Source: Buxus sempervirens
Lineage: Eukaryota > Streptophyta > Magnoliopsida > Buxales > Buxaceae
Direction of reading: 5' to 3'
NCBI GenBank assembly: GCA_947561395.2
Contig: OX387182.1
Span: forward strand, 31,055,949-31,119,948
Length of the DNA stretch: 64,000 bases
In this document: positions 20,634 through 33,178 of the stretch, in pieces
How the letters are laid out: the number at the start of each line of letters is the position of its first letter
Numbering within the stretch: position 1 is the first letter of the stretch
Made by a program: the position numbers and the translations under genes
The notes under the pieces: model-generated
The model's input: only the letters and a program-made list of their open reading frames with translations
Told to the model about the DNA's origin: nothing
Databases searched by the model: none

Positions 20634-23600
20634 TGTAAAACCCCGAATTTTCTCCTAATAAATATAAATAATAAATAAAAGAAAATATGAATTAAGTCCT
20701 AGTTAAAATAAAAAGAAAAGATTTAGAGGATAAGTAATTCGAATAAGTCATAAGTTGTAAATAAAGAAAGAATTTTAGTGAAATTAGCCTAAAAGAGTAA
20801 AAAGGGTATTTTGGTAATTTTTAGAAAAGGGTAATTAATAAATAGATCATTAAATAATAACTAGAATTAGAAAATAGAAGAAAATAAATTATTTTGACAA
20901 GTTAGAAATTAAAAGGAATTAATATAAGCCTAAAAGTGGGAAAAAGGGTAATTAGGAGATTTCAAGTCTTTATTTGGAGAAAATAAGGTTTTATGTGATA
21001 TTAAGGTTTAATTAAATATTATGCACGAAAATAGGTTGTAAGTAGGAGTTTAGATGATAAGAGATTTAATTAATAATGTTTAAGTAGAAAAATAAAAGGA
21101 GGAGAAAAAGTAGGAATTAAATTAGAAGGGTTAGACTTTAACTAGACCATGGCTGGGTTAGCCCAAATTAAAGTAGCCTATTAGGGTTGGTTTAGGACTT
21201 CTAAAGCCTAATATAAATAGGAGATTAAGGTTAGACAAGAGAGAATTTTCGTGGGTTTATTATTGAGAGAAAAGAGGGAGAGAAAGGAAGAAGGCTGCTA
21301 ATGGAGATGTTTGACCAGCCATCATCAAATCATGATCGGGGAAAATCCTTACAGTGGATCGCCTTCAAATTTAGAGGTTTTGATCTTACCTGATGGAAAT
21401 ACAATGTGAGCGGTGGAGATGTGAATCAGAGAGCTCTAGCTTGGTGCGTTTGGGAGCAAAAGTAAGGTCCAGAATTAGAAGCTTCAATGGAAGAAGGATT
21501 TTAGCGTATAAGGCAAGTAGTAACCTTGGAAAACATGAGGAACTGCATGATTTCGTTTTCTGTGATTTAACAGTGATTGAATGGATTAGTTGGAACAGTA
21601 TTTACATGGAATCAAATTGTTTATATTTTAATGATTGGTATTCTTGATGGATTTGTCAAATTAAAGAAGAAAACTTAGTTTGATTATACAAATAAATATA
21701 AGAGGGTATTTAATTAATAAGAATTAATCTAGAAGGCTTTAGGTATGTTTAAGAATGTTAGTAGATTAATTTAGACCAAAGAAACATATAGCAAAAACAT
21801 AAAAATCCGAACTTTGTAAATCTGGAAAATTCTGTTAAAAATTGCACGAGCGCCTAGGATCGCCCAGGACCGCCCAGCTTACCAGGGTAGGCGCTTTATG
21901 CAGAATTTGTAGATTTTGGGGATTTTTGTAATACGAATAAATATCCAATAATTTTTCTGATTAGTTAAGCATACTAGCATCTTTATAGAGACCTAATTAA
22001 GATATAAAAATTTATAAAATTAAATGGGGAAATTTAACCAACTAATTGGAGGTTATAATGTAAGGTGGGTGCATGAAAAGGTCTCAATGGTATGGGATAT
22101 TGTTAGGAATAATACTACTGGTAATTATAGGATAAAAACATCTTCTAAACTATATTTTAGGTCTGTAGGATATGCTGGAGAATAAAAATACAGAAAACCT
22201 AAATAGAAACTATCTTAGGTGTTAAGATGGGAAATTGGATTCTAATAAAGGGATTAATAGGGAAAACTCTAAGCAAGACTTGGATCACTGTTGGTTTGTA
22301 CTTTAAATATGAATATTGGTTTCTGGAATTGCATAAACTCTGAGTTTTATCGAACTTATGATTGATGGGTTTTATTTTGAATATAATTAAAGAATTGCAT
22401 ATGTTATCATGCAAAGGCTGTATTTGGGTTTTCAAGGATTGAATCATGGTTTTCTCTTGGAATTGAATACTTTGGTATGGATTGGTACGTGGTATGATGT
22501 TATTCACTTTACTTTTACGATTGGGTGATACGGCTCCTGTGGTTGAGTTGATACTGGCTTTTACGGCAAATATGGGTAATCCTCTGTGTAGAGATGTGTA
22601 ATCCTTTATGGGTAAAAGTGTGTATGCCTCCTACAGTAGCGTGTCCTCCCGTATGTGGTTTTATTGTGGTTTGTGTCAGTGGGCTTAGCTGTATATGGAT
22701 CCATAGTTTTGGCTGGTTAGCTAAGTGGTATTTACTTTTGGTTGAGTTACTCCTATATGCGAGCGCGCTTCCCTTGCAAGTTAGTTTGCTCTGGGAAGGT
22801 CCTATGTCTGGAGGGACACCCCAGTGCGCCGCTGGTGATTCCCTGTACATGTGGATAAGCGACCATCTCCATGTATTGATTCTGGTGCTGCATGTTGGTG
22901 GTACATGCCAACTCTGTTGAGTTCGTGAATAAGTCGGTGACTACAGCTCTTGTCTATAGCTGCGCTGCATGGGGCTTGAGTATCATTAAGTAGCAACGCC
23001 CCTAAGCCGCACAGTGGTATAGCAGTTAGTTGAGTGTCATCTCAAATACTTATCATCTTTGTGAGTCCTGCAATGGCACGTGTTTTATCGCTTTTGTCGG
23101 TTTTACCCCGTTAACATCAAGATACTGGTATTTATACATGATCATCTGTTTTATCGCTTTATTTGTAATTGCCATGGATAACTTGGATTTCTCATCTTAT
23201 CGTTGATTAATCAAATACCTCATGACTATTTGCTTACATTAGATTGTTTCTAATTGCATGCACCTGCTACTTGCTGAGATGTAAATCTCATTCCGTTTTC
23301 CCCTATTTTTTCAGGTTGCTTGGAGAGATCGCAAAGATGGGGTTTTAAATTGATGGGTAGAATTGTAATTGGTATTAATGGCACATGTCGATTAGATAAA
23401 CTTTATTGTAAACTGAATTGATATTATTGAATAAAGAATCGTTTTATTGGCCACCATAACTCTGATGAAATTAATTAGTAAAGTTTAAAATTATTGTGAA
23501 TCTTGGTTTGTATCTGACCCCAGCTTCGTGGTAACACCTCGAGTTTGGTTGTTGAACCGGACTTGGGTTGTTACAGTAGCGAACCGGGTTCGGGTTGGGT

Positions 23601-23635
23601 GCCGGTTTGCACTGACCCCGGTTCGGGGCGTTACA
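20634..23635 (+). mobile_element. D1: solo LTR, family D (3.0 kb)
   Basis: Starts TGTAAAACCCCGAATTTTC, ends GGGGCGTTACA, and is flanked by GGGAC at 20629-20633 and 23636-23640. A TATAAATA box lies at 21212-21219, which fixes the plus orientation. No internal coding region, so it is a solo LTR left by recombination between two LTRs. D2 is an inverted relative. Long LTRs with TGTAA...TTACA ends are common in plant Del/Tekay chromoviruses, and I infer that affiliation. The GC-rich 'gcgcctagg' module lies at about 21845-21895. A poorly ordered set of short inverted repeats (for example CTCT-GTGT-AGAG near 22583) lies at about 22525-22700. The small frame at 21393-21647 has no recognisable domain. 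Confidence 0.9.
21212..21219 (+). promoter_or_regulatory. TATA box of D1
   Basis: TATAAATA, followed by ggagattaagg. The same box is found on the minus strand in D2 (47410-47417). Confidence 0.65.
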
Positions 23636-25501
23636 GGGACAGTAGCAAGTAGCAAGGATTAGCTGCTGTCTCCAGCAGCAACTCATGAGAAGCGTGCCAA
23701 AGGGGGCTGCGAGTAAGGGGAGCATGTCAACACCGAGAAAGCATCAAGTAATAATCAGCTACAGACCTACCCAGTACTTATCAACCATGGCAGTCCACGA
23801 AGGAGGCTTATAGGTGCTTCTCTGGTGTTGAAAGATACAGGCACGCACGTAAAGCATGATCACAGGAATTGATTTTTGGTGATGGAGAACAGCAACTTGC
23901 ATGCAAGGGAACTTGACCAAACATGTAAGAGCAGCAAGAAAGAGATGCTCACTAGATCCTAACATGCATAGCACATCCTGAAGCAACCAAGAAAGACATC
24001 AAAACAAGACTTTAAGGAGAACATGCAACTCCCAAAACACCTCCAACAAGGCCTAAACCTAGACATTTTAGACAATCATAAGTAAGGAAATAAAACTAAT
24101 TGAAGAAGGGAAGAGAAGTGGGATTACGTATGGATACAAAGGATAATCAAGTGGATGAGGAACAAGCTCCTCTTATCATAGAGAATCAGAAATCATTCAG
24201 TAAGAGCTGCAAGCAAGAGAACACAAACCAAAAAAAAAAAACAGCAGCCACGTTTTAGCTCGAAAAGTGTGTGAGAGGAGCTCTCATCCTCCCCAAAACC
24301 AAACGTATAGCTCCCCTCTTACCATAGGGACTTCCATGTAGGCAAATGAAGAGAAAAGACATCAAAACTGATCATGAGGACAGTTTCATCTAGGGAGAAA
24401 ACCACATTCTCTACATGCTTTAAAAGACCTTCATTTTCATATATGTATAATGGAACATGGCAAGAAGCTATACCTTGAAGTCTTAGGCCCTTCTTATGGT
24501 GTAGAGACACCTCCTTGAAGCACGGCAGTGGGTGGACACCCCTCTTCAAGCAGCAACAGCAGCTTCTCTCCTTTGTTTCAATGAGGGAATGAAGAAGAAG
24601 AAGAGAGCAAGGGGTTGGATGGGCTTGGGATGGAATGGGGAGGTTATGGAGGCAAAGGCAGCTGAGAAGAAAGGGATTCGGAGGGGTGAAGGAGGAGGAA
24701 AAGGGTGCAAGGCCAGCAACCCTCTGCCAGCGGGTTGCTGGCCCCTTTTATAAAAAAAATTTTGTATCCGGCAACCATGGCCGGATACACTATCAACTTC
24801 TTGTATCCGACATTAAATGTCAGATACAAGACACAATTATTTGAAAAATTAAATTCCGTTGCGAATCTATCGGAAAATCCACATGAATCCAGCAAGCGTA
24901 TCTCTTGTATCCGGCATTCAAGTTCGGATATGAAGAAGGATGTGTGTATCCGACATATATGATCGGATACAAACGAGATATTTAATGATTTGCCCCTCGA
25001 CTTGACCAATTTGACCGATTTGACACTTTTGGATATCCGCAGATTGCCCCCTGAGATATTTTGAAGATTTTTTATTTTTAAGGATTTCCCCCTGAGATAT
25101 TTTGCTGCCATGTGTGCAGTTTCTGGTTTTGTTGCTCGAAAACTTCAACTGCTCATATCTTCTTCATCCGGACTCCGATTTGAGCAAACTCAGTTGCGTT
25201 GGAATCGTGTCGAAGCCCTCTATCCATTGGGATAGGGTTAAGTAAATGATTTGGGGTTTAGCAGAAAGTCAACTTTCGGCTCCCCCTCTAGTTTGACCGG
25301 CTCATAGATCCTTCATCCGGGCTCCGATTCCAGAAAACTCAGTTGCGTTGGAACCGTGTCAAGATTCTCTATCTATTGAGATAAAGCAAGGTGGCCAATT
25401 ATCACTTGATCAAAAAGTCACTTTTTGTCCCATCGGGGTTTGACTTTTAGGTTTTTATTTTCACCATTTTTTTTGGTTTGATCAAAATTTGGGTGCTTAC
25501 A
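23636..25501 (-). mobile_element. A2 LTR, segment 3 of 3 (U3 and LTR start)
   Basis: Ends, read on the minus strand, with the LTR start TGTAAGCACCCAAATTTTG. It contains, in minus-strand order, U3 blocks, the TATCCGAC palindromes (24760-24975), a TATAAAAG box at 24745-24752, and the transcript-start region around 24520-24730. The start differs from the TGTCAGCACCTCATTTTTG type and is shared with A8 (52445-52465), marking a subfamily. The right flank is CCCCT, unlike the CTTAT at the left end of A2. Confidence 0.85.
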
Positions 25502-27688
25502 CCCCTTGGTAATGACCTCCGTAGGCTGCTGTGGGAGATAACAGCGGATCCCCCCTTCATGTGTGTTGTTTCTAGCCCTTCTAACATGCCTAAGCCCCCG
25601 TTATCGGCTGCTGTTCCTCTTGTCCACAGCACATGTCCTAACTTGTATAGCATGATATGCCTTCTTGCTCGATCTCTTGTTGAGTGCATGCAAGTGTATA
25701 TGCAACCCCTATGATTATGCTCCCCCTCCCCCTTAGTATGCTACTGTTTTGAGTGATTAATATGCCCGCTATTCCCCCTTTAGCTTACTGTTTTTGTTGG
25801 TGTTAACATGCTCCCCTACCCCATGATTGGTTGTTATAATACCCCGTAGCATGTTTCTGTTTTGAAGCATTAATGTGTTTCCCTATTTTCCCATCTTTTG
25901 CTTACTGTTTTGGGGTTAATGAGCATGTTCCCCTTACCCGTAGTCCCCTGCTATGGTTCACATGAGCTGCTGCTGGAGACAGCAGAAAATTCCTTCTCCT
26001 TTTCTTGCTGTATTGCACCCTCCAGCATGCCCACTATAGTGTCTATGCACTCTCCAAGACTAGCACACTGACTTATGCATGCAAGCCACATCCCCTCATA
26101 CCCATTTATGCTATCTCGATGCATGTTAAGTATATTTTTTCCCCATGTATAGCTGCTGTCCCTGCCCCTTTTTAGCATGTTTCCTTCACTTATGATTCCA
26201 TGGTATGCCCTCTTGCTCTCCCTTTGGATTGCACATTTGAACTCCCCCACCCTAGTCACATGCTAGGTTACTTCCCGTCCATGCCACCCCCCCCCCCCCA
26301 TTTTGCATAAATTTGAGCCCAAATGTTTGCTGCCCCCATGTATGATGCACATGAAAACATGCATGTACATTTAATAGCATGTAGTATGCTTTATGTATCT
26401 ATTTTGTTGGATTTCCAAGGGCCTACAAAACCTTGGAACCCTCCTAGGAAACCCCGAAGCATGGCCCACTTGAAAAAAATAAAAAACAAGCTCTCTGTTA
26501 GCTGATCCGACAACTCAGGTCAGATCATCTAGGAGCTGTATGTAGCCGACCATGCAAGTCGGCTACACAGTTCTCTGTGTGTAGCCAACCAGCAAGGTCA
26601 GCTACATGGTTTTTTTTGTGTAGCCGACTAGTGAGTTCGGCTACATTGCCTGAATCATGATTTTTGATTTCCCTTGGTTTTGCTCCACTCCACTGCCATT
26701 TCTAATTGAATTTAACATGCCAATAGGGTTTTCGGGTCAACATGGGACTAGGGCCACCGGCCCAACCAGGAACACTTGTGGGCCTTCCAACGGGCCCACC
26801 TTGCCTGACAAACGTAATGGAATATAAGCATGCAACTTAATCAACTTAAGTAAATTAACTAACCAACTGAGTGGGCCAAGCCCAATGCGGCCCACCCAAA
26901 GAATCTGATTGGAAGCATGATGCGTTACTTAGCATGGTTTGCCCAAGACCACGAGCAAGGACCTATCAGGCCCGTCAATCCCACTAACCAAAAAAGGAAG
27001 GGTTCAAACCATAACTTCAAGAAAACCTTGGGCTTTCTAGCCCAAGTCTGGACTATGGGCCCTAAGCCCAATGTCTAGCCCATGTTGAAAATTAAATCAA
27101 AGATAAACTAAAATACTTGGCAACACTTGTGTGGCCCACCCAATGGGCCCACAAACCAATCCAGCCCACTAGAAATAAAATTTAATTTAAATCTTCAAAT
27201 CTAAACCCTAAATAAAACAAAGGAAATTAACCAAAGCCCGAAGGGCCTCGTAGGCTTAGATTGAGGCCCACCAAGGAAACCGTGGGCCTTCCAACGGGGC
27301 CCACCCAGTCAGACCCAGTTCACATTAATTAAACAAGATAAAGATCGATTAAAGGGACCCACACCATTCAAGCGGTCCCACCAGACTTAATCAAATTGCA
27401 TGCTAGATTAGGAATCGGGTGAGTGAAAGCCTAGTTGACTCAAACCAGGAAACCTATGGGACCTGTCAACCGAAGAGGCGGACCGGGGTGTCTACGGACT
27501 TCCCCGGACCGTAACCGAGATCTTACTTAGAATCTCAAGCCGCAGACTAGACCAATAGACAAACATAGGCACCCAGGTGTCCGCCTGCAACCCATCAGGC
27601 GGTGGTGACTCCAACCTTCCCGTTTTACCCATCGGAGGCACGCATGAATCCGTGCGCCCCGCTATACGGCGTTTCCGACGCGCGTACA
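25502..27688 (+). mobile_element. A4: family-A LTR fragment, 3' two-thirds
   Basis: Plus-strand LTR lacking its U3 and TATA region; the left edge abuts A2. It has the caacag/cagcag block, a C tract (26287-26301), palindromes with stems TGTAGCC../..GGCTACA at about 26532-26645, the GCCCA-dense block (26750-27330), the U5 hairpin CCGCCTG...CAGGCGG (27581-27602) and the LTR end GACGCGCGTACA. No primer-binding site follows, so it is not a 5' LTR. It sits inside A5. Confidence 0.8.
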
Positions 27689-28315
27689 CCCCCATAACCA
27701 TGCTTCTCCAGCCTCTTTGTTTTGCTGCCGGGGTGACTACTACCATGTTGCTGGTATGTGCACCAATAGGTTCCCCTAGCCCCTTTACCACTTGCTGTCC
27801 AGCATGCTCCCCTTACCCCATGGCCCCACTATTATAACATGCAGGGGCTGCTGTTGGTGACAACAACAGGCTCCTTTTTTGCTTGCTATTTTGCATCTGT
27901 TGTATTGCTTCTCTCTCCCCTCACTTAGCTGATGTTATGCTTGGTAGTGCTACTGTTTGCATGCCATTAATGGGATCTTTATCTGCTAAGCACCTTGCTG
28001 TCCTAGCATGTCCAGGCACTCAAAACCCTCCCTTAGCTCAGTCCCTTAGTGCCATGCATGAAGGTAGCCCCTCCCCTAGTTCCACATGCACTTCCCACAC
28101 CTTCCTAGCATGATTAAATCCTCATTCATAGCTGTTGTTCCCCCCTTCTGCAGCATGTTTTTTTGTTTGTTTTGTCTTGTGTATATTTGTGATCAGCTTC
28201 CTTATTTGCACATACTATGTGCACACACCTCCCCCCACCCTAGTAGCATGATAGGGTACTTACATACATGCTACCACCTCTCTGTGCATGAAATTGAGCC
28301 CGGACACTTGCTGTT
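27689..28315 (+). mobile_element. A5 LTR, segment 1 of 2
   Basis: Middle part of a plus-strand family-A LTR (cagcag block and 'gcatg...cccc' runs). It continues exactly at 31334 once A6 is removed: '...gagcccggacacttgctgtt' to 'ctgtccccatgtatgg', matching the uninterrupted sequence in A4 near 26310-26345. Confidence 0.75.
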
Positions 28316-31300
28316 TGTCAGCACCTCATTTTTGCACCCCCGGAAGTGTCGGAAATGAGAACCCCAGCTAAAAGTCAAACCTCGAGGGGACAAAAAGTTG
28401 AATTTTTGATCAAGTGATAATTGGCCACCTTGCTTTATCCTAGTGAATAGAGAATCCCGACATGGTTCCAGCAACTGAATTTGCTGGAATCGGATTCCGG
28501 ATGAAGGATCTATGAGCCGGTCAAACTTGAGGGGAGCTGAAAGTTGACTTTATGCTAAACCCCAAATCAACTGCTTAACCCTATCCCAATGGATAGAGGG
28601 CTCGACACGATTCTAACGCAACTGAGTTTGCTCAAATCGGAGTCCGGATGAGGAAGATATGAGCAGTTGAAGTTCTAGGGCAGCAAAAAGCCGAAAACTA
28701 CACACGTGGCAAAGAAGCTGCACATGTGACGAGAAACGCAGGAAAATATCTTGGGGGCAATCTGTGAATATCCAAACATGCAAAATATCTCAGGGACTAA
28801 ATCAAAAAGTCGTAGGGACCAAATCTGTGAATATCCAAGTGTATCAGAGTAATCTGCAAATATCCAGGGAGCAAATCAGTAAATATCGGATTTGTATCCA
28901 ATCATATATGTCGGATACACATATTTTTGTGTATATCCAACATTATTAGCCGGATACAAGAGATACGTCATGCGATTCACGTCGATTCACTGAAGGATTC
29001 GCGTAGAAAATTTAATTTTTGAAATAATTGTGTTTGTATCCAACATAAAATGTTGGATAAAAAAGGTATATAGTGTATCCGACATTTTATGCCAGATACA
29101 CACAAGATTATGTTTATCCGACATTTTATGTCGGATACAAAAAAATGCCTATAAAAAGGCAGCAGCAGCCCCATTTCGGTGTTTGGCTCTTCTTGGCTTG
29201 CTTCCACCTCTTCTCCCCCTCTGCCCCTAGTTCGAAACCCTTCCCCTTTGCCCCTCCTTGCTTTCCAAACCTAACCACTTTCTTACTTGACCTTCTTACC
29301 CCTCCTTACTCTCTTCTCTTCCTCACTCAAGAACAAGGAGAAGGAGAAGAAGCTACTGTTGGTGGGAGGAGGTGCTGCTCCAGCTGCTTCCTTCACTTTG
29401 AGGAAGCTCCACACATCTCATTTTAGGGTTTTAACCCTAAGGTATTGTTTCTTACTAACTCTCCTTTTACATATATGAAGATGGAAGTGTTTCAAGGATG
29501 TCTAATGAGCTTGGCTTCACCTTTAGTTTAAATCTGTTCTAGTGTTATTTTCCATGTGTTGTTCCCTTGTTTTCACTACATAAAGACCTCCAAAGGTAAG
29601 AAGTCCACGTTTGGTTTCATGGGAGCATGAGAGTTAAGTCTTTACATTCTTTAAAGACACATAAAGTTGCTGTTATGGGGTTGTTTTAATGATTTGTGAG
29701 GGAGCATGTTCCCCTAGCATGAAGATCCAATGTATCCCATGTAAATCCCCCTTCTCCTTCCCTTCTCCGAATGACCTTGGTGCTCTTTTGGTCTACTTTG
29801 GCCTTGCTGATTTTTGGCAGCACTCACTCGTGGAATATGGGAATGCAGTCCCTCTCATGTTCACTTAAAAGTGTCACTTGGCTAGGACGAATGCATGTTC
29901 AGGTTTGAGTTTTACTCTTTTGCATGAAAGTCCTAGAGATCATGAGTCAGCCCACATCTCTGTTTTAGTATCCTTCTCTTTGTTCATTATTTATGTTGTT
30001 GTTGCCGGAAGTGTCAAGCATAATCTCTCCCTCTTTAGCTTGCTGTTTTAAGATACGGATGCATGCCCCCTTCACCCCACAGCTCCCATTGCCATGACCC
30101 GAGTGAGTCACTGCTGGAGACAACAACAAACCCCCACTGTTTGCTGCTGTCCCAGCAGGTTTAGAAGCCTAGAACTACCCCCCCCCCCCCCCCCTCCCCA
30201 AGCACCATGTACACGTGCATGCTTCCCTCCCCCCATATCCATGCCTGTCCAGCCCCAATTGCATGCTTGACCCCCCTTGATTTTGTGTTGTACCCTTACC
30301 TGCAGCAAGTTTTTTTATCACTTGATGGTGTATGTATGATGTGCCTTTGCTTTGATGGCTTATTTTGAATATGTGCCTCCTTCAAGCTTGTTGTTTTAAT
30401 GGAATCAAGAGACCAAAACAGGGACCCATTGGTCCCTGTTTGGCTGCTGTAGATGGCTCAAAAGGGAGGGGAAAACCTCCCAATCCAGCTTTCCCCCTTC
30501 CTTCCTTGCTGTAGGAACCACCAAAAGATGCTCAAATGGGGTGCACCCCTTTCCTATACTTGTGTGGGCCTTCCTTGGGGCCCACAAAGCCTTAGCACCC
30601 TTCTAGGAATCCCATGAAGCCACCCCAACTGCAAAATCCCGAAAAGAAGCATTTTTAAGGTGATCCGACAACTCAAGTCAGATCACCTATGGTTTGTTTG
30701 TAGCTGACAGCTAAGGTCGGCTACATGGTAGAAATGCCATTCTGTGTGTTTTATGATCTCTGATGCATTGGAATGATATGAACCAAGTGAACCAATAGGG
30801 TCTCCGGTCAACCGAAAACCCAAAATGGGACTGAGACCAACCCGGTCCAATTTGGTTCCCAGTGGGCCTTCCAATGGGGCCCACCAAGCCCAATAAACCC
30901 TTGAACATGCAATGAAGCAACTTAAGTAATCAATTGAACCAAGTGGGCCAAACCCGATGCGGCCCATCTGAGAACCTGATTTGTGGCATGATGTTTAAGT
31001 AACATGGTCTGGCTGAACCAAACAAAGGTTAGGGTTTCCAAATCCTAACTCGGGAAGCCTTGGGCTTTCAAGCCCAAGCCCAGGTAAAGGGCCCCAAGCC
31101 CAAAGCCTGGCCCATTTTGGCACAACTAATCAAAATAATCCCAAAAACACTTGGCAACCAAGAACTTACTTAGAATCTCAAGCTGCAGACCATCAGATTA
31201 AGTAAACTTAGGCACCTAGGTGTATGCCTGCACCCCATCAGGCAGTGGCGACTCCAACTTCCCAAATTACCCATCCGGAGGCAGAACGCACTCTCACGTG

Positions 31301-31333
31301 CGCCCCGCCGCGTGCCATTTTCACATGCGCACA
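28316..31333 (+). mobile_element. A6: solo LTR, family A (3.0 kb)
   Basis: Starts TGTCAGCACCTCATTTTTG and ends ATGCGCACA. Target duplication CTGTT (28311-28315) and CTGTC (31334-31338), one mismatch. TATA box at 29150-29157, palindromes at about 28890-29140, U5 hairpin ATGCCTG...CAGGCAG at 31224-31245. About 380 bp are missing near 31158, between 'ggcaacca' and 'agaacttact', compared with A3. It carries a C tract at about 30178-30195. No primer-binding site or internal region follows, so it is a solo LTR inside A5. Confidence 0.85.
29150..29157 (+). promoter_or_regulatory. TATA box of A6
   Basis: TATAAAAA followed by ggcagcagcagcc, as in A3's 5' LTR. A conserved AG|GTAAG follows at about 29594-29600. 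Confidence 0.65.
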
Positions 31334-32089
31334 CTGTCCCCATGTATGGTATATTGAAATGCACATGTTAAATTTTTGGGCTCAAGCAAGCCTTAGCCCC
31401 TCTGTTAATTGTATCTCTTAATGACCTTAGTGTTTGCTGTTTTGTATGGACAGAAGAACCAAATCAGGGACTACTTGGTCCCTGCTTAGTTGTTGCATAT
31501 AGCTCCCATATCTCCCCTTCTCTTTCTTGCAAAAGCCTTCAAAAGAGACCGAAATGGGGTGCTCCCCCATTCCCTGAACCAGTGTGGGCCCTCTCAAGGG
31601 CCCACACAATTTTAGTACCTCCCTAGGAAGTCCATGAAGCCATCCCATTAGAAAAACCCAAAAAAAAAGTCATTTTAGGCTGATCAGATCAGCACCCTTT
31701 TGTTTGTAGCCGACCTATTTGGTCGGCTACATGTTAATGTGTGTGTAGCTGACCTTCCAGGCCGGCTACAATTATATTTGTGTGTAGCCGACCAGCAAGG
31801 TCGGCTACACTGTTATGAGTTCAATTTGTGCCTTAGATGATCCTGTATCATTTTTTATGTTTCTACAATCAAACCAAGAGGGGACTAGGACCACCAGTCC
31901 GATTGGATATACTAGTGGGCCTTCCAACAGGGCCCGACAAACGAAATGGAGTACAATCATGTAACTTAAGCAAATTAACTAAACCAAGTGGGCTAAACCC
32001 AGTGCGGCCCACCCAAAAGCCCAATTTAGTGCATGTTGGATTAGCTAGGCATGGTTTGGCCGAGACCACGAGCTAGGGCTTATCGGGCC
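31334..32089 (+). mobile_element. A5 LTR, segment 2 of 2
   Basis: Continues A5 to the GCCCA-dense block and breaks off at 'ttatcgggcc', where A7 begins. It holds three near-perfect palindromes (31704-31806), stem TGTAGCCGACC/GGTCGGCTACA with 4-5-base centres. It also holds the 10-bp inverted repeat GTGTGGGCCC/GGGCCCACAC near 31578-31604. The LTR end is missing. Confidence 0.75.
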
Positions 32090-32531
32090 TCTGCGGGCAT
32101 CGGAAACGCCGCACCGCGAGGCGCACGAATTTGCGTGCCTCCGGATGGGTAATTCGGGAAGGTTGGAGTCGCCACTGCCAGATGGGGTATAAGCAGACAC
32201 CTGGGTGCCTAGGTTTGTCTATTTGGGCTGGTCTGCGGCTTGAGATCCTAAGTAAGGTCTCGGTTGCAATCCAGGGAAGTCCATAGACACCCCGGTCCAC
32301 CCCGTCGGTTGACGGGTCCCATGGGTTTTCCTGGTTTGAGTCAACTCGGCTTTCACTCACCCGATTCTTAAGTCAGCATGCATAATTTGGTTAAGTCTGG
32401 TGGGACCACTTGAGTGGTGTGGGTCCCCTTAATTTGATTTTATCTTGTTAATTAATGTGAACTAGGTTTGATTGGGTGGGCCCCGTTAGAAGGCCCACGG
32501 ATGCCTTGGTGAGCTAAGCCTAGCCCGCGTA
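32090..32531 (-). mobile_element. A7: family-A LTR fragment (U5 end)
   Basis: Minus-strand LTR end (the complement ends GCCCGCAGA), with the U5 hairpin remnant at 32175-32196 and the gggtcccac and gcccac blocks. It is cut at about 32531, where a B LTR lacking its first about 75 bp begins, so the junction reflects a deletion rather than a clean insertion. Confidence 0.7.
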
Positions 32532-33011
32532 AATATAGGTTTTTATAGTAGACTCGCCTTTTTGAAATAACAAGCCCATAATAAAGAGAATTCTGAGCTG
32601 ATTCCAATGCACCAAACCGTGCTCAAATCGGATCTCAAATGGCTAAGTTATGAATAAAAGAAATAAAAGGCAATTTGGGAATTTGTATAAAACCGAAATT
32701 GGATGCCACATGGCAGCCACGTATACGCCATGGTGGCTGCCATGTAGCCAATGATAAATTAAAAATTTTGGGGTTCTTTTAGTAAATAAGTAAGTTTCCT
32801 AATGGTGTTTGTTATGCAAATAAATAAAAAATTTAATAACAAAGTTAATAAAAGTTTTAAGATTAAAAGAAATTAAAAAAAAAACAAAGAGAAATGAGTT
32901 AGACAAATTGGTCCAACTCATATTCTCTTGAGATATTGAAACTAAGCTTAAAAAAATATAAGGCTAATAAAAATATGGGACAAAATAGACTTTGACCAAA
33001 CCTAAATGAAT

Positions 33012-33130
33012 CAAGGGTTTAAGAGAGGAAGAGGAAGAGTTAAGGGTTTAAGAGAGGAATAGGAGGAGTTAGGGGTTTAAGAGAGGAAGAGGAGAAGTTA
33101 AGGAAATGAGAGGTTTAAGAGAGGAAGAGG
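33012..33130 (+). repeat. GA-rich tandem repeat in B LTR
   Basis: Four to five imperfect copies of a unit like 'gggtttaagagaggaagagg'. The B 3' LTR has fewer copies at 56644-56740. It creates a Lys/Arg/Glu-rich open frame that is not a gene. Confidence 0.75.
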
Positions 33131-33170
33131 AAAGGTTAGGGGTTAAAAAGTTGAAGGGGTGGGAATTCTC

Positions 33171-33178
33171 TATAAAAA
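33171..33178 (+). promoter_or_regulatory. TATA box of B 5' LTR
   Basis: TATAAAAA after ggaattctc. The identical box is at 56779-56786 in the 3' LTR. Confidence 0.7.

Noticed and set aside
23471..23725. Open frame across the D1 right end
   Set aside because: Crosses the LTR boundary and target duplication, so it cannot be an original gene.
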